The notes below the pieces were generated by a model that was given only the letters and a program-made list of their open reading frames with translations, ran no database searches and had not been told where the DNA came from. A program made the position numbers and the translations under genes. A stretch of DNA of 64,000 nt from Eustoma russellianum (lineage: Eukaryota > Streptophyta > Magnoliopsida > Gentianales > Gentianaceae): NCBI GenBank assembly GCA_036186865.1, contig AP025041.1, positions 37,484,769-37,548,768 on the forward strand. Reading direction: 5' to 3'. Positions within the stretch are counted from its first letter, which is position 1. Each line of letters opens with the position of its first letter. Shown piece after piece: positions 20,672 to 33,084 of the stretch.

Positions 20672-23600
20672 TGTAGAGAAAATGGGGTTTGAGTGATTTC
20701 AAAATAAGTGATTTAAATGCATGACATATACAAACGTGCATGATATATACATGCATGCATGATATGTTACTTACAACTTGCCTTATTTAGCTTGTATATA
20801 ATGTTGTCATACTAACGAGCCATGAAGCGTTAAAGCTTACATCATATGGCAAACATTTGTTGTGTTTACACTATTTTCAGGTGCCACCATTAATGAACTA
20901 AACTAGTTCATTAAGTGAAGTACTTAGTTAATACAACTAAGTAGTTCATTAAAGGAAGCCACACTTGGAAAAGGCACAAAGGCAACAAGGCTAAGGAAGG
21001 AAAGTTTTCTCCTCCTCCCCTCATTAATATATATACACGCATATACATATATAAATGCCTATATTTTCAGATTTTTTGAAAAAGGCACATACACATGTAT
21101 TCCAACGTACTACCAACACGTTATATATTTTACGTACGTACGTTAACGTCACACCACTATACTTAACTCATATTTATGAGTATATTCAGGTCTTATATCA
21201 TATGATATAAGTCATGGTGATGACAAACTAAATACGACACATTAAAAGATTCTAAACCAAAAATTGTCGTATCAGACGAATACCGAAACTTCGCCAACGT
21301 GTCACGTACTTGCCATAAATAGATGGCCAGCCCTTACATCTCAAAAATCATCAAAAATTTCGTGGGTTTGAGAATATTTTCAGCCAAAAATACTTTCCAT
21401 GTTGGCACACACAAATCACCCCACATTGAGGCCAAAATATGAAGATTCCAATTTTAATTTTGTCACATGTTAATGGCGCCACTTTAGACCAGCCAAGTGC
21501 TGAGATTTAAAGTATATATTATATATATTATGTGTAACATAATATATATAACATGTGCAAAAAGTTGGAATATAATTAGAGAAAAATCGGGTAATCGATA
21601 AATATCGAAAATTCGATTCTCTACGTACACAATGCATGGAATATTTTTGGCACATCATATGACACGAATCTAGAAACTTTTTACATATGTTATACATCTT
21701 AAAGTGTTCTAGAAAATTAAATTAAGGGCTGATTGGAATATAACATGTGTGTATTATTAAATGTGCACTATTTTACAAAGTTAGCAAAAATAAATTTCAG
21801 CACATACACATACACTATGCAACGCCCCTACAGATGAGATGGAGCTTATTTGGAGCCTTGTCGGCATATTGATTGGTCAAGAATCAATCATACAATGTTG
21901 GTGAATTAAAGAGAGAAGCTACAAATGGTAAGATTTCAAACTTTGTCTCACTTAAAACACATGCTGAAAATTTCAGCATGTGTAAGTAAGCTGGCCGAAA
22001 TTTTCACATTAAAATGGTATATTTTATCATCTTGAATTATGTGATTGATTGGGAGAAGAAATGGAAGTAATTTGAATATTATTTAAATTCAAACATTGTG
22101 ATATTTTATATATCACACATGCTGAAAATTTTTCAGCATGTGTGAAAGGTGTCATGGCCGAATTCTTGGGCATAAAGGTGTCCAAATTCATTTCCAATGT
22201 GATAAGAATATTTACCATCAATTAGTGATTTATTTTAAAAAGAAAAATCAAAGAAAAATGGTAATATTTTGAACTTTATCTCCATGTGTCACATGCTGAA
22301 AATTCAGCATGGTATATACTCATTATGGACGAATTTTTGCTTAAGTAAGGAAGAAATTTTGTCTTGCAATTTATGTGACAATCTTTGGTATTATGGAAAT
22401 TATTTTGTGATTGATATTGGCACATGTTTGAGTGATATATTCAGATTTTTCCAAGTCATCAATGATGACAACATCCAACCAATCATGAAGTGCCAAGTAA
22501 GCAAAGCTTAAATGATCATCCAATGAGAAGATGCCAAGTAAGCAAGACCATGTCACAATGATGTCTTACATTCTCCCAAGGACTTACAAGATAATTTTCA
22601 AGAGAGGGACTACACCAAGGGGGACGGCCATATGACATTAAAAGGAAAGAAGAGGAGCAAAAACAAGAAGCACAAGCATTGCAAAATAAAAGTGAAAAAC
22701 GCCTCGCCTCTTCTTGTTCTACATTCTCTTTCTTTCTTACTTCTTGAAAGCCTATTGTATTCATATCTTTCAATCTTGAATAGGCTTGATATAGACCACC
22801 ACATATTCCATATCTTTGTAAAAGATTGATCAAGGTGTGATCAATCTTCATTCTTGCGAGGTGGTGGTGTTCGTGCGAATTGTATTCATCGTACAAGGTT
22901 TGTAAAGGGTTGGAGTTAGTGTGTAACTCTATCAACCCTGTGGTAAGCTGTATTGCGTGTGTGTGATTAGTGTGAACCAAGGAAGGTGTTCCTTGAAGAC
23001 TGGAGTAGGTTGTTTATAACCGAATCAGGATAAAAATCTTGGTGCCATTTACTTTCAGCATTTACTTTCAGTTACTGCATAGTTTACTCTTTTTGTTTGC
23101 ATTCGTAAAAATAGTAAATGACTTTAAAAAATCACAAAAATTTTTAGAAATATACCCACACGTTCTAGGGTTAATTTGCACAAGTTTCAACCCTTTTGGA
23201 TAAGTATAAGTCGATGAAACATCAAAAGTTCTGAGACTAGTGCAGTCTGATTTTCAGACTTGCAAAGGTTGAGACTTTGATTGTAGTTGACCTACTTCCC
23301 AAAAGAATTTTGCAAAAATGTTTCAACCCACTTAAATATAGTATATAAGGAGTTAGTGGTTAAATTTTCAAAGCATTTGGACATACACACAAATAGGAAT
23401 AAAATTTTCAAAACCATCTACCGTTTCTGGCAGATTCGCGAAATCTGATTACCATCGGTTTTTGAAGGGGTTAAAGGTTGAATTTTAATTTGAAATTTTT
23501 AGGGGACCCTCATAACATCTGAGGCTAAGTTCTCTCAAAATTTCAGAATTTTTGGAGACCTATAACCTGGTTTTAAAAACGTTTTAAAATTGGTCCTGGA

Positions 23601-23713
23601 AACAGAATCTGTTTTCAGAAGTTGAGTTGTTTAGTTTTAAACAAATTTTAAAAACCACAATTTCCGCACCACCTATTCAACCCCCCTTCTAGTGGTGCCT
23701 TGCAGATCCTACA
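20672..23713 (+). repeat. Copia C 5' LTR (3042 bp)
   Basis: This contains three copies of a CATGCTGAA...TTCAGCATG inverted repeat (21957-21983, 22114-22144, 22292-22311), an ATATAT-rich palindromic stretch near 21500-21560 and a repeated CACAC/GTGTG context. Promoter elements should lie here, but I cannot place a TATA box with confidence. Several short open frames are present in both LTRs and have no recognisable domain. Confidence 0.95.
21957..22311. repeat. Three dispersed CATGCTGAA hairpins in the copia C LTR
   Basis: Perfect inverted repeats: 13-bp arms around one base (21957-21983), 15-bp arms around one base (22114-22144) and 9-bp arms around two bases (22292-22311). Each is followed 10-25 bases on by TGG(C/A)CGAA(A/T)TT, so they appear to mark three diverged units of about 160-175 bp. 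All three are also in the 3' LTR near 30371, 30528 and 30707. Confidence 0.85.
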
Positions 23714-23715
23714 AG

Positions 23716-23727
23716 TGGTATCAGAGC
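23716..23727 (+). promoter_or_regulatory. Copia C primer-binding site (initiator tRNA-Met type)
   Basis: TGGTATCAGAGC begins two bases after the LTR end. It is complementary to the 3' end of plant initiator tRNA-Met, the usual primer for copia reverse transcription. Confidence 0.9.
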
Positions 23728-23767
23728 GTAGGAACACTCACTTCAAGGAATCCAACGATTCAGTGAG

Positions 23768-25675
23768 ATGGCAACCACAAATCTCAAAACCGAGCAAGAA
23801 GGTATGTCGAGCCAAAGGCCTCCAATTTTTGACGGTGAGTCGTTTATTCAGTGGAAACTTAGAATGAAGCTTTTTCTTATGGCTATAGATATAGATCTTT
23901 GGTCAATTATTGAAGATGGTCCTTATGTCCCATCTAAGTTATCCACCGTAGACGGAGTCACATTAGAAGTCGTTAAATCTAGACAAGAATATACGAGTGA
24001 TGATAAAAAGAAACTTAGTATGAATGCTAAGGCTATGCAATTGCTCCTAAACGGATTAAGTAAAAGTGAGTCTAGTTATGTGTCAAACTGTTCGAGTGCA
24101 CAAGAAATGTGGAGGATACTAGAAATGAAACACGAAGGCACGAGTCAAGTAAAAGAGTCAAAAATAAACATGCTTATGTCCACACTTGAGTCGTTTAAAT
24201 TATTGCCTAATGAGTCTATTGTTGATATGGATCTTCGTTTGACTAACAACTACAACTCTCTTGAGTTTCTTGGTAAAGCTTTTACCACGCAGGAAAAGGT
24301 ACAGAAAGTCCTACGAAGCCTTCATCCGAATGGGACCCTAAAGTGACCGCAATAGAAGAAAGCAAGGAAACCAAGCCAATAAAGATGGAAGAATTAATCG
24401 GATCACTTAAAGTTTATGAGAATAAACTCACCATACGGAAATCGGAATCATCTAAACAAGGTAAAGCTATTGCTTTTAAATCAAATGAATACGTCTCCCC
24501 TCCCTCCGATCACGTAGATGATAGTGATTCTGAATCGGATAACGATGACCTAATTCTATTGGCTAGAGGCTTAAGAAAATTTATGAGAAGGTCATTTAGA
24601 AACAAAAATAAGGGTACTACAACCAAGAGAAATAAGAACAAGTCAAATGATAAAGATGTTAAATGTTATGAATGCGGCTTACTCGGACACTTATCATATG
24701 ACTGCCCCAATAAAGAAAAGCAAACAAATAAATACCCTGACAAGGAGCGGAACAAAAATAGACTCGTCTCAGAACCCAAACAAAGGAAACGTGCTCTAAA
24801 GGCCTCCACTTGGAGTGATACATCGGATTCCGAGACTGAGACCAAAGAGGAGACTGCACAAGTATGCTTTGCATCCAAAGCATCTAATGCGGTATCATCT
24901 GATTCTGACTCTGACTCTGAACCTTCTTATGATGATCTTTTCAGTCAGTATTTAGAATTTCACAAATTCACTAAGACTCTCGCTAAAGAAAAGAAGCGAT
25001 TAATTGAAGACAAGAAACTGTTAATCTTGTCGCTCAATTAAGCGATTCAAAGAAAGAGTCATCATGTGTCATTAATGCATTAAAAACAGAGATTTCATCA
25101 TTGACCACTCAAAATAATGAAATGAAATCCGAGATTTCAAGTTTGAAATCAAGGAATACAGACTTAGAGAAAATGATGGAACAGTTTGATACAGGATCTA
25201 ACATGCTGCATCGTATTATCTTATCTCAAAAGCATGACAGTGACAAAACGGGTTTGGGATACGTTGATACTAATGAAGTATCAACCAAACCAACCAAGTT
25301 TGTTGTGTCTAAGAAATTAGACACCCCAAAGCCTCAAGTGGCGTCTAAGATGACGCAAAAGCCGCCCCTTCCCTCATCACGCCCCACTCACTCTTCATAT
25401 CATGTGAAATACAACTTTGTACCATATAGATATGAAAAGAAAAGAGCAATGCATAAACGAAATTCATATCATCCACGCACTACGCACACACACACAAGGA
25501 CATATCAAAAATGTCCTCCATTCAATGAGTATAAAGGAGTCCTTGGGCAAAGGCCCAAAGTGCATGCACCACATGTCTACTATATCGTACTTTCATCTAC
25601 ATTCTTGCCATTTGATAGACCGAGAAGGATCACCCAAGTATGGGTACCGAAAGGTACTTTTACCAAAAGGTGATT
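23768..25675 (+). pseudogene. Copia C gag (two frameshifts)
   Basis: Starts with ATG 54 bases after the LTR. N-terminal capsid part (23768-24340) includes FDGESFIQWKLRMKLFLMA and a typical copia UBN2-type gag region (KAMQLLLNGLSKSESSYVSN). A one-base loss near 24330 shifts the frame. The next part (24343-25041) has an acidic Ser/Asp stretch, a basic segment and the zinc knuckle CYECGLLGHLSYDCP at about 24664-24708. A further shift near 25015 leads to a coiled-coil part ending at 25675. It would package the element RNA. The two shifts prevent one continuous product as read. Confidence 0.85.
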
Positions 25676-25728
25676 AACTAACTCGAAAGGACCCAAAGTT
25701 AAAAGGGTACCTAAATCATCTTTGCACA

Positions 25729-28700
25729 TTGCATGGAGCCCACACATCGAAAGATACAACTATTGAGTGGTTCCTTGACAGTGGATGCTCGAGGCACATG
25801 ACAGGTGACCCGAGCTTGTTCACTAAATTAAAGAAGGTCACAAAAGGCGGATCCGTGACCTTTGGAGACAACAACGAAGGCAAGATCATCGGAAAATGTA
25901 CGATTGGAAATCCAAGCACTCTCCAAATGTCCAACGTATTTTTGGTAAGCAACTTATCCTACAATCTTCTTAGCATTTCTCAATTTGTTGACAATGGTTT
26001 TAATGTGTGTTTTACTCACCCTTATTGCAATATAATAAATAAAAATGGAGAAACCGTTTTAAAAGAAAAACGAGAAGGTAATATTTTTACGCTTTCTATG
26101 GATGATGTGGTAGACGCTAAAGTTAAGTTCTTTATTTCAAATGAACCCAATTTGAATTTATGGCATAAGCGTTTAGGACACATTGGCATTTCCACACTAG
26201 AAAAACTTCAACGAAAGAACCTAGTACGAGGATTGCCTAAGTTTGATTTAGAAAACTTTCAGTTGTGTGAATCTTGCATAAAAGGCAAACAAACACGTGA
26301 GACTCTTAAGCCTAAGAATGAAATAAGCACGACTAGAGTCTTAGAACTATTACACATTGATTTATTCGGTCCTAGTCGCACTACAAGCCTTGGTGGGCGC
26401 CACTATGCATGCGTGATTGTTGATGATTTTTCTCGTTATACTTGGACTTTATTTCTTGCACATAAGGATGATAGTGCCATTGAGATTGCAAAATTAATTA
26501 AACAACTTGAAAATCAATACGGTGTAAATGTGAAAAAGATAAGAAGTGATAGAGATGGTGAGTTTAAAAACAAAGAGATGATTTCATTTTGCGAAGAAAA
26601 AGGAATCAAGCATGAGTTTTCGCCACCTAGAACTCCACAACTAAATGGAGTAGTAGAAAGAAAGAATCGTACATTACAAGAAATCGCTAGGACTATGTTA
26701 TGCGAAAATAAATTGCCTAGATTTCTGTGGGCGGAAGCCGTAAATTGTGCATGCTATACTGTAAATCGCCTATCTATAAGAAAGAAAATAAACAAGACGC
26801 CTTATGAGATTTTGAATGATCGCATGCCTAAGATTGACTATTTTCGTGTGTTTGGATGCAAATGTTTTGTTTTAAATACAAAAGATAATTTAGACAAATT
26901 TGAATCCAAATCAATTGAGTGAATTTTTGTTGGATATTCTATAAATTCAAAGGCATATAGATGTTATGATCCTCTCACTAGACAAATCATAGAATCTATT
27001 CATGTGAAATTCAATGAATTTGGTGAGATTGATAAAGATAAGGAATATGACGATGACTTTGAATTGAAACCCATGTTGAATGAAGATGATGGTTCTTTTG
27101 ATATGCATGATACGAATGACACACTAGAAATGCATGATCACATAGAAATGCATGATAACATAGAAAATAATCAACCAAGATGGCATAGAGATCACCCACA
27201 TGATCTCATCATAGGCGACCTCACTCACGATGTGCGACCACGTAGAAGAATTACTTCGAACGAAATAAATGAATTTCATGCTATGATTTCTGAAATTGAG
27301 CCCAAAAATGTGCATGATGCTTTGAGTGATTCTTCTTGGATTGATGCCATGCATGATGAACTTAATCAATTTGTTAGAAACGATGTATGTGATTTAGTGC
27401 CACGACCACAAGATAAGACTATAGTAGGCACAAAGTGGGTGTTTAGGAATAAAATGAATGAAGAAGGAAAGGTCGTTAGAAATAAAGCGAGACTTGTAGC
27501 ACAAGGCTATAATCAAGAAGAAGGAATTGACTACGATGAAACATTTGCACCCGTAGCACGTTTAGAAGCTATACGACTATTACTTGCTATTGCTTGCATG
27601 AAAGATTTCAGATTATATCAAATGGACGTAAAAAGTGCATTCCTAAACGGATTTATACAAGAAGAAGTATACGTGAAGCAACCACCCGGTTTTGAAGATT
27701 TGAAACATCCCGATCACGTGTAAAAACTAAAGAAGGCACTATACGGACTAAAGCAAGCACCGAGAGCATGGTATGATCGTTTTGCTACTTTCCTTTTAGA
27801 AAATGATTTTAAACGAGGCACTATAGACAGTACACTATTTTTGAAACAAGATAAATCGGATTTACTTATTATCCAAATCTACGTTGATGACATTATTTTC
27901 GGCTCTACCTCACATAGACTTGTTGAAGATTTTGAAAATTGCATGAAATCTGAATTTGAAATGTCTATGGTTGGTGAACTTAATTATTTTCTTGGCTTGC
28001 AGATTAAGCAAACGAGTAAAGGGATTCACATAAGTCAAGCAAAATATGTCAATGACATGATTAAAAAGTTTAACTTTGAAAATTTGAAACCATCCCCCAC
28101 ACCTATGAGTGTCACTACTAAATTGGACAAAGACAAACATGGTAAAGACATTGATAATGGCTTATATCGATCTATGATAGGTTCTTTGCTATATTTAACT
28201 GCTAGTAGGCCTGATATCATGTTTAGTGTATGCATGTGCGCACGATTTCAGAGTCAACCTAAGGTATCTCACTATAATGCGGTAAAAAGAATATTCCGTT
28301 ATATTAAGCACACACCCACCTTAGGAATTTGGTACGATAAGGATTCCACATTTAACTTACGTGCTTACACTGATGTAGATTATGGTGGCTGCAAAATAGA
28401 TAGAAAGAGCACGAGTGGAACTTGCCAATTTATAGGAAACTCACTCATTTCATGGTTTTCCAAAAAGCAAGCAAGCGTTGCTTTGTCCACTACTGAGGCT
28501 GAGTACATGGCACTTAGCCTTTGTTGCACACAGTTGTTGTGGATAAAACAACAACTTTCGGACTTTGGAATTACCGTAAATAGAATTCCTATATATTGTG
28601 ATAGTATGAGTGTCATTAATTTGTCTAAGAACCCCGTGTTACACTCTAAGGCTAAGCATATAGAAGTACGCTATCACTTTCTTCGTGATCACGTAAACAA

Positions 28701-28830
28701 TGATGATATCGTCATAGATCACGTACGCACAGAAGCACAAGTAGCAGATATCTTTACAAAAGCCTTAAATCAAGCCACGTATGAATCTCTTCGTTCCAAA
28801 TTAGGCATGATTCCCGTTGATATGATTTGA
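25729..28830 (+). pseudogene. Copia C pol (PR-IN-RT-RNase H; two stops)
   Basis: Protease has WFLDSGCSRHMTG at about 25768. Gag-pre-integrase/HHCC (LWHKRLGHIG, CESCIKGK) spans about 26155-26295. Integrase core has D in LLHIDLFGP, D in RSDRDGEF and E in GVVERKNR. RT runs from about 27400 (KWVFRNKMNEEG) to 28080, with catalytic YVDDIIFGS intact at about 27880. RNase H lies at about 28320-28790 (STTEAEYMAL, VADIFTKAL). The frame is closed by TGA at 26920-26922 in a conserved position before IFVGYS and by TAA at 27721-27723 before KLKKALYGLKQ. Otherwise it is continuous to 28830. All catalytic residues are preserved, consistent with recent insertion. Confidence 0.9.
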
Positions 28831-28891
28831 TTTGACGTGAATTGATTTTCTTTCCTTATTGACAGGAATCATTTGATTTACTTTCCAAAAT

Positions 28892-29087
28892 AAAGGGGGA
28901 GAGAAAGCATGATTTAAGGTGATTTAAGGGGGAGAGAGACACTAATTGATACTGATTGCACAAATCAAGGGGGAGCCGGATTTGAAATTTGAAATTCAAA
29001 TTTCAAATTTGTGCATGTTTGAAGGGGGAGCGATAGCATTTAATTCATGTGCATAAGTTATTTTGAAAATCATCAAAAGGGGGAGAT
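28892..29087 (+). promoter_or_regulatory. Cluster of five polypurine-tract-like motifs, copia C
   Basis: AAAGGGGGAGAGAAAG (28892-28907), AAGGGGGAGAGAGA (28926-28939), AAGGGGGAG (28967-28975), GAAGGGGGAG (29021-29030) and AAAAGGGGGAGAT (29075-29087). Only the last abuts the 3' LTR, so it is the likely primer for plus-strand synthesis. Multiple tracts are a known trait of SIRE-type elements. Confidence 0.8.
28981..29007. other. 27-bp perfect palindrome between purine tracts of copia C
   Basis: Arms TTTGAAATTTGAA and TTCAAATTTCAAA, 13 bp each, around a single A. It sits between the third and fourth purine tracts in the 3' untranslated part. Confidence 0.85.
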
Positions 29088-32000
29088 TGTAGAGAAAAGG
29101 GGGTTTTGTTGATTTCAAAATAAGTGATTTAAATGCATGACATATACAAACGTGCATGATATATACATGCATGAATGATACGTTACTTACAACTTGCCTT
29201 ATTTAGCTTGTATATAATGTTGCCGTACTAACGAGCCATGAAGCTTTAAAGCTTACATCATATGGCAAACATTTGTTGTGTTTACACTATTTTCAGGTGC
29301 CACCATTAATGAACTAAACTAGTTCATTAAGTGAAGTACTTAGTTAATACAACTAAGTAGTTCATTAAAGGAAGCCACACTTGGAAAAGGCACAAAGGCA
29401 ACAAGGCTAAGGAAGGAAAGTTTTCTCCTCCTCCCATCATTAATATATATACACGCATATACATATATAAATGCATATATTTTCAGATTTTTTGAAAAAG
29501 GCACATACACATGTATTCCAACGTACTACCAACACGTTATATATTTTACGTACGTTACGTTAACGTCACACCACTATACTTAACTCATATTTATGAGTAT
29601 ATTCAAGTCTTATATCATATGATATAAGTCATGGTGATGACAAACTAAATATGACACGTTAAAAGGTTCTAAACCGAAAATTGTCGCATCAGGCGAATAC
29701 CGAAACTTCACCAACGTGTCACGTACTTGACATAAATAGATGGCCAGCCCCTACATCTCAAAAATCATCAAAAATTTCGTGGGTTTGAGAATATTTTCAG
29801 CCAAAAATACTTTCCATGTTGGCACACACAAATCACCCCACATTAAGGCCAAAATATGAAGATTCCAATTTTAATTTTGTCACATGTTAATGGCGCCACT
29901 TTAGACCAGCCAAGTGATGAGATTTAAAATATATATTATATATATTATGTGTAACATAATATATATAACATGTGCAAAAAGTTGGAATATAATTAGAGAA
30001 AAATCGGGTAATCGATAAATATCGAAAGTTCGATTCTCTACGTACACAATGCATGGAATATTTTTGGCACATCATATGACACGTATCTAGACACTTTTTA
30101 CATATGTTATACATCTTAAAGTGTTCTAGAAAATTAAATTAAGGGCTGATTGTAATATAACATGTGTGTATTATTAAATGTGCACTATTTTACAAAGTTA
30201 GCAAAAATAAATTTCAGCACATACACATACACTATGCAACGCCCCTACAGATGAGATGGGGCTTATTTGGAGCCTTGGCATATTGATTGGTCAAGAATCA
30301 ATCATACAATGTTGGTGAATTAAAGAGAGAAGCTACAAATGGTAAGATTTCAAACTTTGTCTCACTTATAACACATGCTGAAAATTTCAGCATGTGTAAG
30401 TAAGCTGGCCGAAATTTTCACATTAAAATGGTATATTTTATCATCTTGAATTATGTGATTGATTGGGAGAAGAAATGGAAGTAATTTGAATATTATTTAA
30501 ATTCAAACATTGTGATATTTTATATATCACACATGCTGAAACTTTTTCAGCATGTGTAAAAGGTGTCATGGCCGAATTCTTGGGCATAAAGGTGTCCAAA
30601 TTCATTTCCAATGTGATAAGAATATTTACCATCAATTAGTGATTTATTTGAAAAAGAAAAATCAAAGAAAAATGGTAATATTTTGAACTTTATCTCCATG
30701 TGTCACATGCTGAAAATTCAGCATGGTATATACTCATTATGGCCGAATTTTTGCTTAAGTAAGGAAGAAATTTTGTCTTGCAATTTATGTGACAATCTTT
30801 GGTATTATGGAAATTATTTTGTGATTGATATTGACACATGTTTGAGTGATATATTCAGATTTTTCCAAGTCATCAATGATGACAACATCCAACCAATCAT
30901 GAAGTGTCAAGTAACCAAAGCTTAAATGATCATCCAATGAGAAGATGCCAAGTAAGCAAGACCATGTCACAATGATGTCTTACATTCTCCCAAGGACTTA
31001 GAAGATAATTTTCAAGAGAGGGACTACACCAAGGGGGACGTCCATATGACATTAAAAGGAAAGAAGAGGAGCAAAAACAAGAAGCACAAGCATTGCAAAA
31101 TAAAAGTGAAAAAGCCTAGCCTCTTCTTGTTCTACATTCTCTTTCTTTTTTCTTGAAAGCCTATTGTATTCATATCTTTCAATCTTTAATAGGCTTGATA
31201 TAGACCACCACATATTCCATATCTTTGTAAAAGATTGATCAATGTGTGATCAATCTTCATTCTTGCGAGGTGGTGGTGTTCGTGCGAATTGTATTCATCG
31301 TACAAGGTTTGTAAAGGGTTAGAGTTAGTGTGTAACTCTATCAACCCTGTGGTAAGGTGTATTGCATGTGTGTGATTAGTGTGAACCAAGGAAGGTGTTC
31401 CTTGAAGACTGGAGTAGGTTGTTTATAACCGAACCAGTATAAAAATCTTGGTGCCATTTACTTTCATCATTTACTTTCAGTTACTGCACAGTTTACTATT
31501 TTTGTTTGCATTCGTAAAAATAGTAAGTGACTTTCAAAAATCAAGTAAATTTTCAGAAATATACCCACACGTTATAGGGTTAATTTGGCACAAGTTTCAA
31601 CCCTTTTGGATAAGTATAAGTCGATCAAACATCAAAAGTTCTGAGACTAGTGCAGTCTGATTTTCAGACTTGCAAAGGTTGATACTTTGATTGTAGTTGA
31701 CCTACTTCCCAAAAGAATTTTGCAAAACTGTTTCAACCCACTTAAATATAGTATATAAGGAGTTGGTGTTTAAATTTTCAAAGCATTTGGACATACACAC
31801 AAATAGGAATAAATTTTTCAAAACCGTCTACCGTTTCTGGCAGATTCGCGAAATCTGATTACCATCGGTTTTTGAAGGGGTTAAAGGTTGAATTTTAATT
31901 TGATATTTTTAGGGGACCCTCATAACATCTGAGGCTAAGTTCTCTCAAAATTTCAGAATTTTTGGAGACCTATAACCTGGTTTTAAAAACGTTTTAAAAC

Positions 32001-32126
32001 TGGTCCTGGAAACAGAATCTGTTTTCAGAAGTTGAGTTGTTTAGTTTTAAACAAATTTTAAAAACCACAATTTCCGCACCACCTATTCAACCCCCCCTCT
32101 TCTAGTGGTGCCTTGCAGATCCTACA
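29088..32126 (+). repeat. Copia C 3' LTR (3039 bp)
   Basis: The partner of 20672-23713, from TGTAGAG to GATCCTACA, with the same three hairpins. Differences are scattered substitutions and a few short indels. Confidence 0.95.
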
Positions 32127-33034
32127 CTTTATACATCGATCGATCTATATACTACTGGGACACATCGATCTCTCACCCGTCAGACATCGATCGATCGATG
32201 TACTTCGAACTCTGACATCGATCGATCGATGTCACCGTTTTTCCAGAATTTCCTCTGCGAATTCCTGTAGAAACTGTAGATTTCAACTCAAACGTTTTCC
32301 AACTCCCTTCCAACCATTCCAAGCCTAATCCTCACTATCAATCCGTCCTTAATCCACTAAAAGCAACACTTTAACGTACCAAACAAGGATTCAATTTCGA
32401 AAACTCAATGATTCAACATATAGTGGCCAAAACCCGAAAACTCAATGATTCAACATATAGTGGCCAACAACAACAATGATTCAACATATAGTGGCCAAAA
32501 CCCGAAACCAAAACACATAAGGCACATATAGATTCACAGAAAGAAACTACTGCAGGGTGATCCAATTTTGATATTAAAAGTAGGTCTTTTTCTTTCGCAA
32601 ATCGTAAGAACTTATAAGTAGATTACTTGCCTGTGATTACTCGAAGAAGATCTAAAAAACAAGCGAAGAACGAATTGGTTCTTGAGGGAGTTCTTCTCCT
32701 AAGGGGTCAAGGTGTCCAAAAATCGCCTAAGGGATAGAGAGAAAAAGGAGCGTTGGTTTCTTTCTGAAATATGGAGAAACTGACGTTCTGTCAGTTTTGA
32801 TATGGGAAGGGTGAAATTTGAGTTTCTAAATTATATCATATTATCTCATTTATCTTAAAGGATTAAATTCTAATATTCAATTCTAAATTAAATACTAATT
32901 AATTCTAAAATTTAATCCTTTCAATAAATTCCAATTAATTCTATTACTTAATTCTTTATTCATTACCATTTATGGTCATCCATCCCATTTAACCTCTTTT
33001 TATCCTTAAATTACTCTACGGAGGGTGCGGGGCA
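32127..33034 (-). repeat. Gypsy D left (3') LTR, second segment
   Basis: This continues the LTR after copia C. It starts with the second CTTTA copy, then CGAT palindromes (about 32185-32235). It ends GGGTGCGGGGCA at 33034. At 32397-32500 a ~34-bp piece containing GATTCAACATATAGTGGCC occurs three times, whereas the right LTR has it once and retains about 130 bp missing here. Confidence 0.85.
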
Positions 33035-33052
33035 TAACATTCCACCCCCCTT
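33035..33052 (-). promoter_or_regulatory. Gypsy D polypurine tract
   Basis: The sense strand reads AAGGGGGGTGGAATGTTA directly before the LTR start TGCCCCGC. This is the usual tract form in Tekay/Del elements. Confidence 0.7.
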
Positions 33053-33084
33053 ACAAAAAGTTTCGTCCTCGAAACTGACGTACC

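Larger units (their letters stand above)
20672..32126 (+). mobile_element. Copia C: complete SIRE-like Ty1/copia element with ~3-kb LTRs
   Basis: LTRs 20672-23713 (3042 bp) and 29088-32126 (3039 bp) both run from TGTAGAG to GATCCTACA. The 5374-bp internal region has a tRNA-Met primer site (TGGTATCAGAGC), gag, protease, integrase, RT and RNase H in copia order, and a cluster of purine tracts before the 3' LTR. A perfect 5-bp target duplication CTTTA flanks it. LTRs differ at only a few bases per hundred by eye, so it is the youngest insertion in the nest. Three frameshifts and two stops interrupt the polyprotein. Unlike copia B there is no envelope-like ORF. The LTRs are long for this lineage. 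Confidence 0.95.

Noticed and set aside
23716..23727. tRNA gene because of the TGGTATCAGAGC match
   Set aside because: It is the retrotransposon primer-binding site. No tRNA cloverleaf surrounds it.
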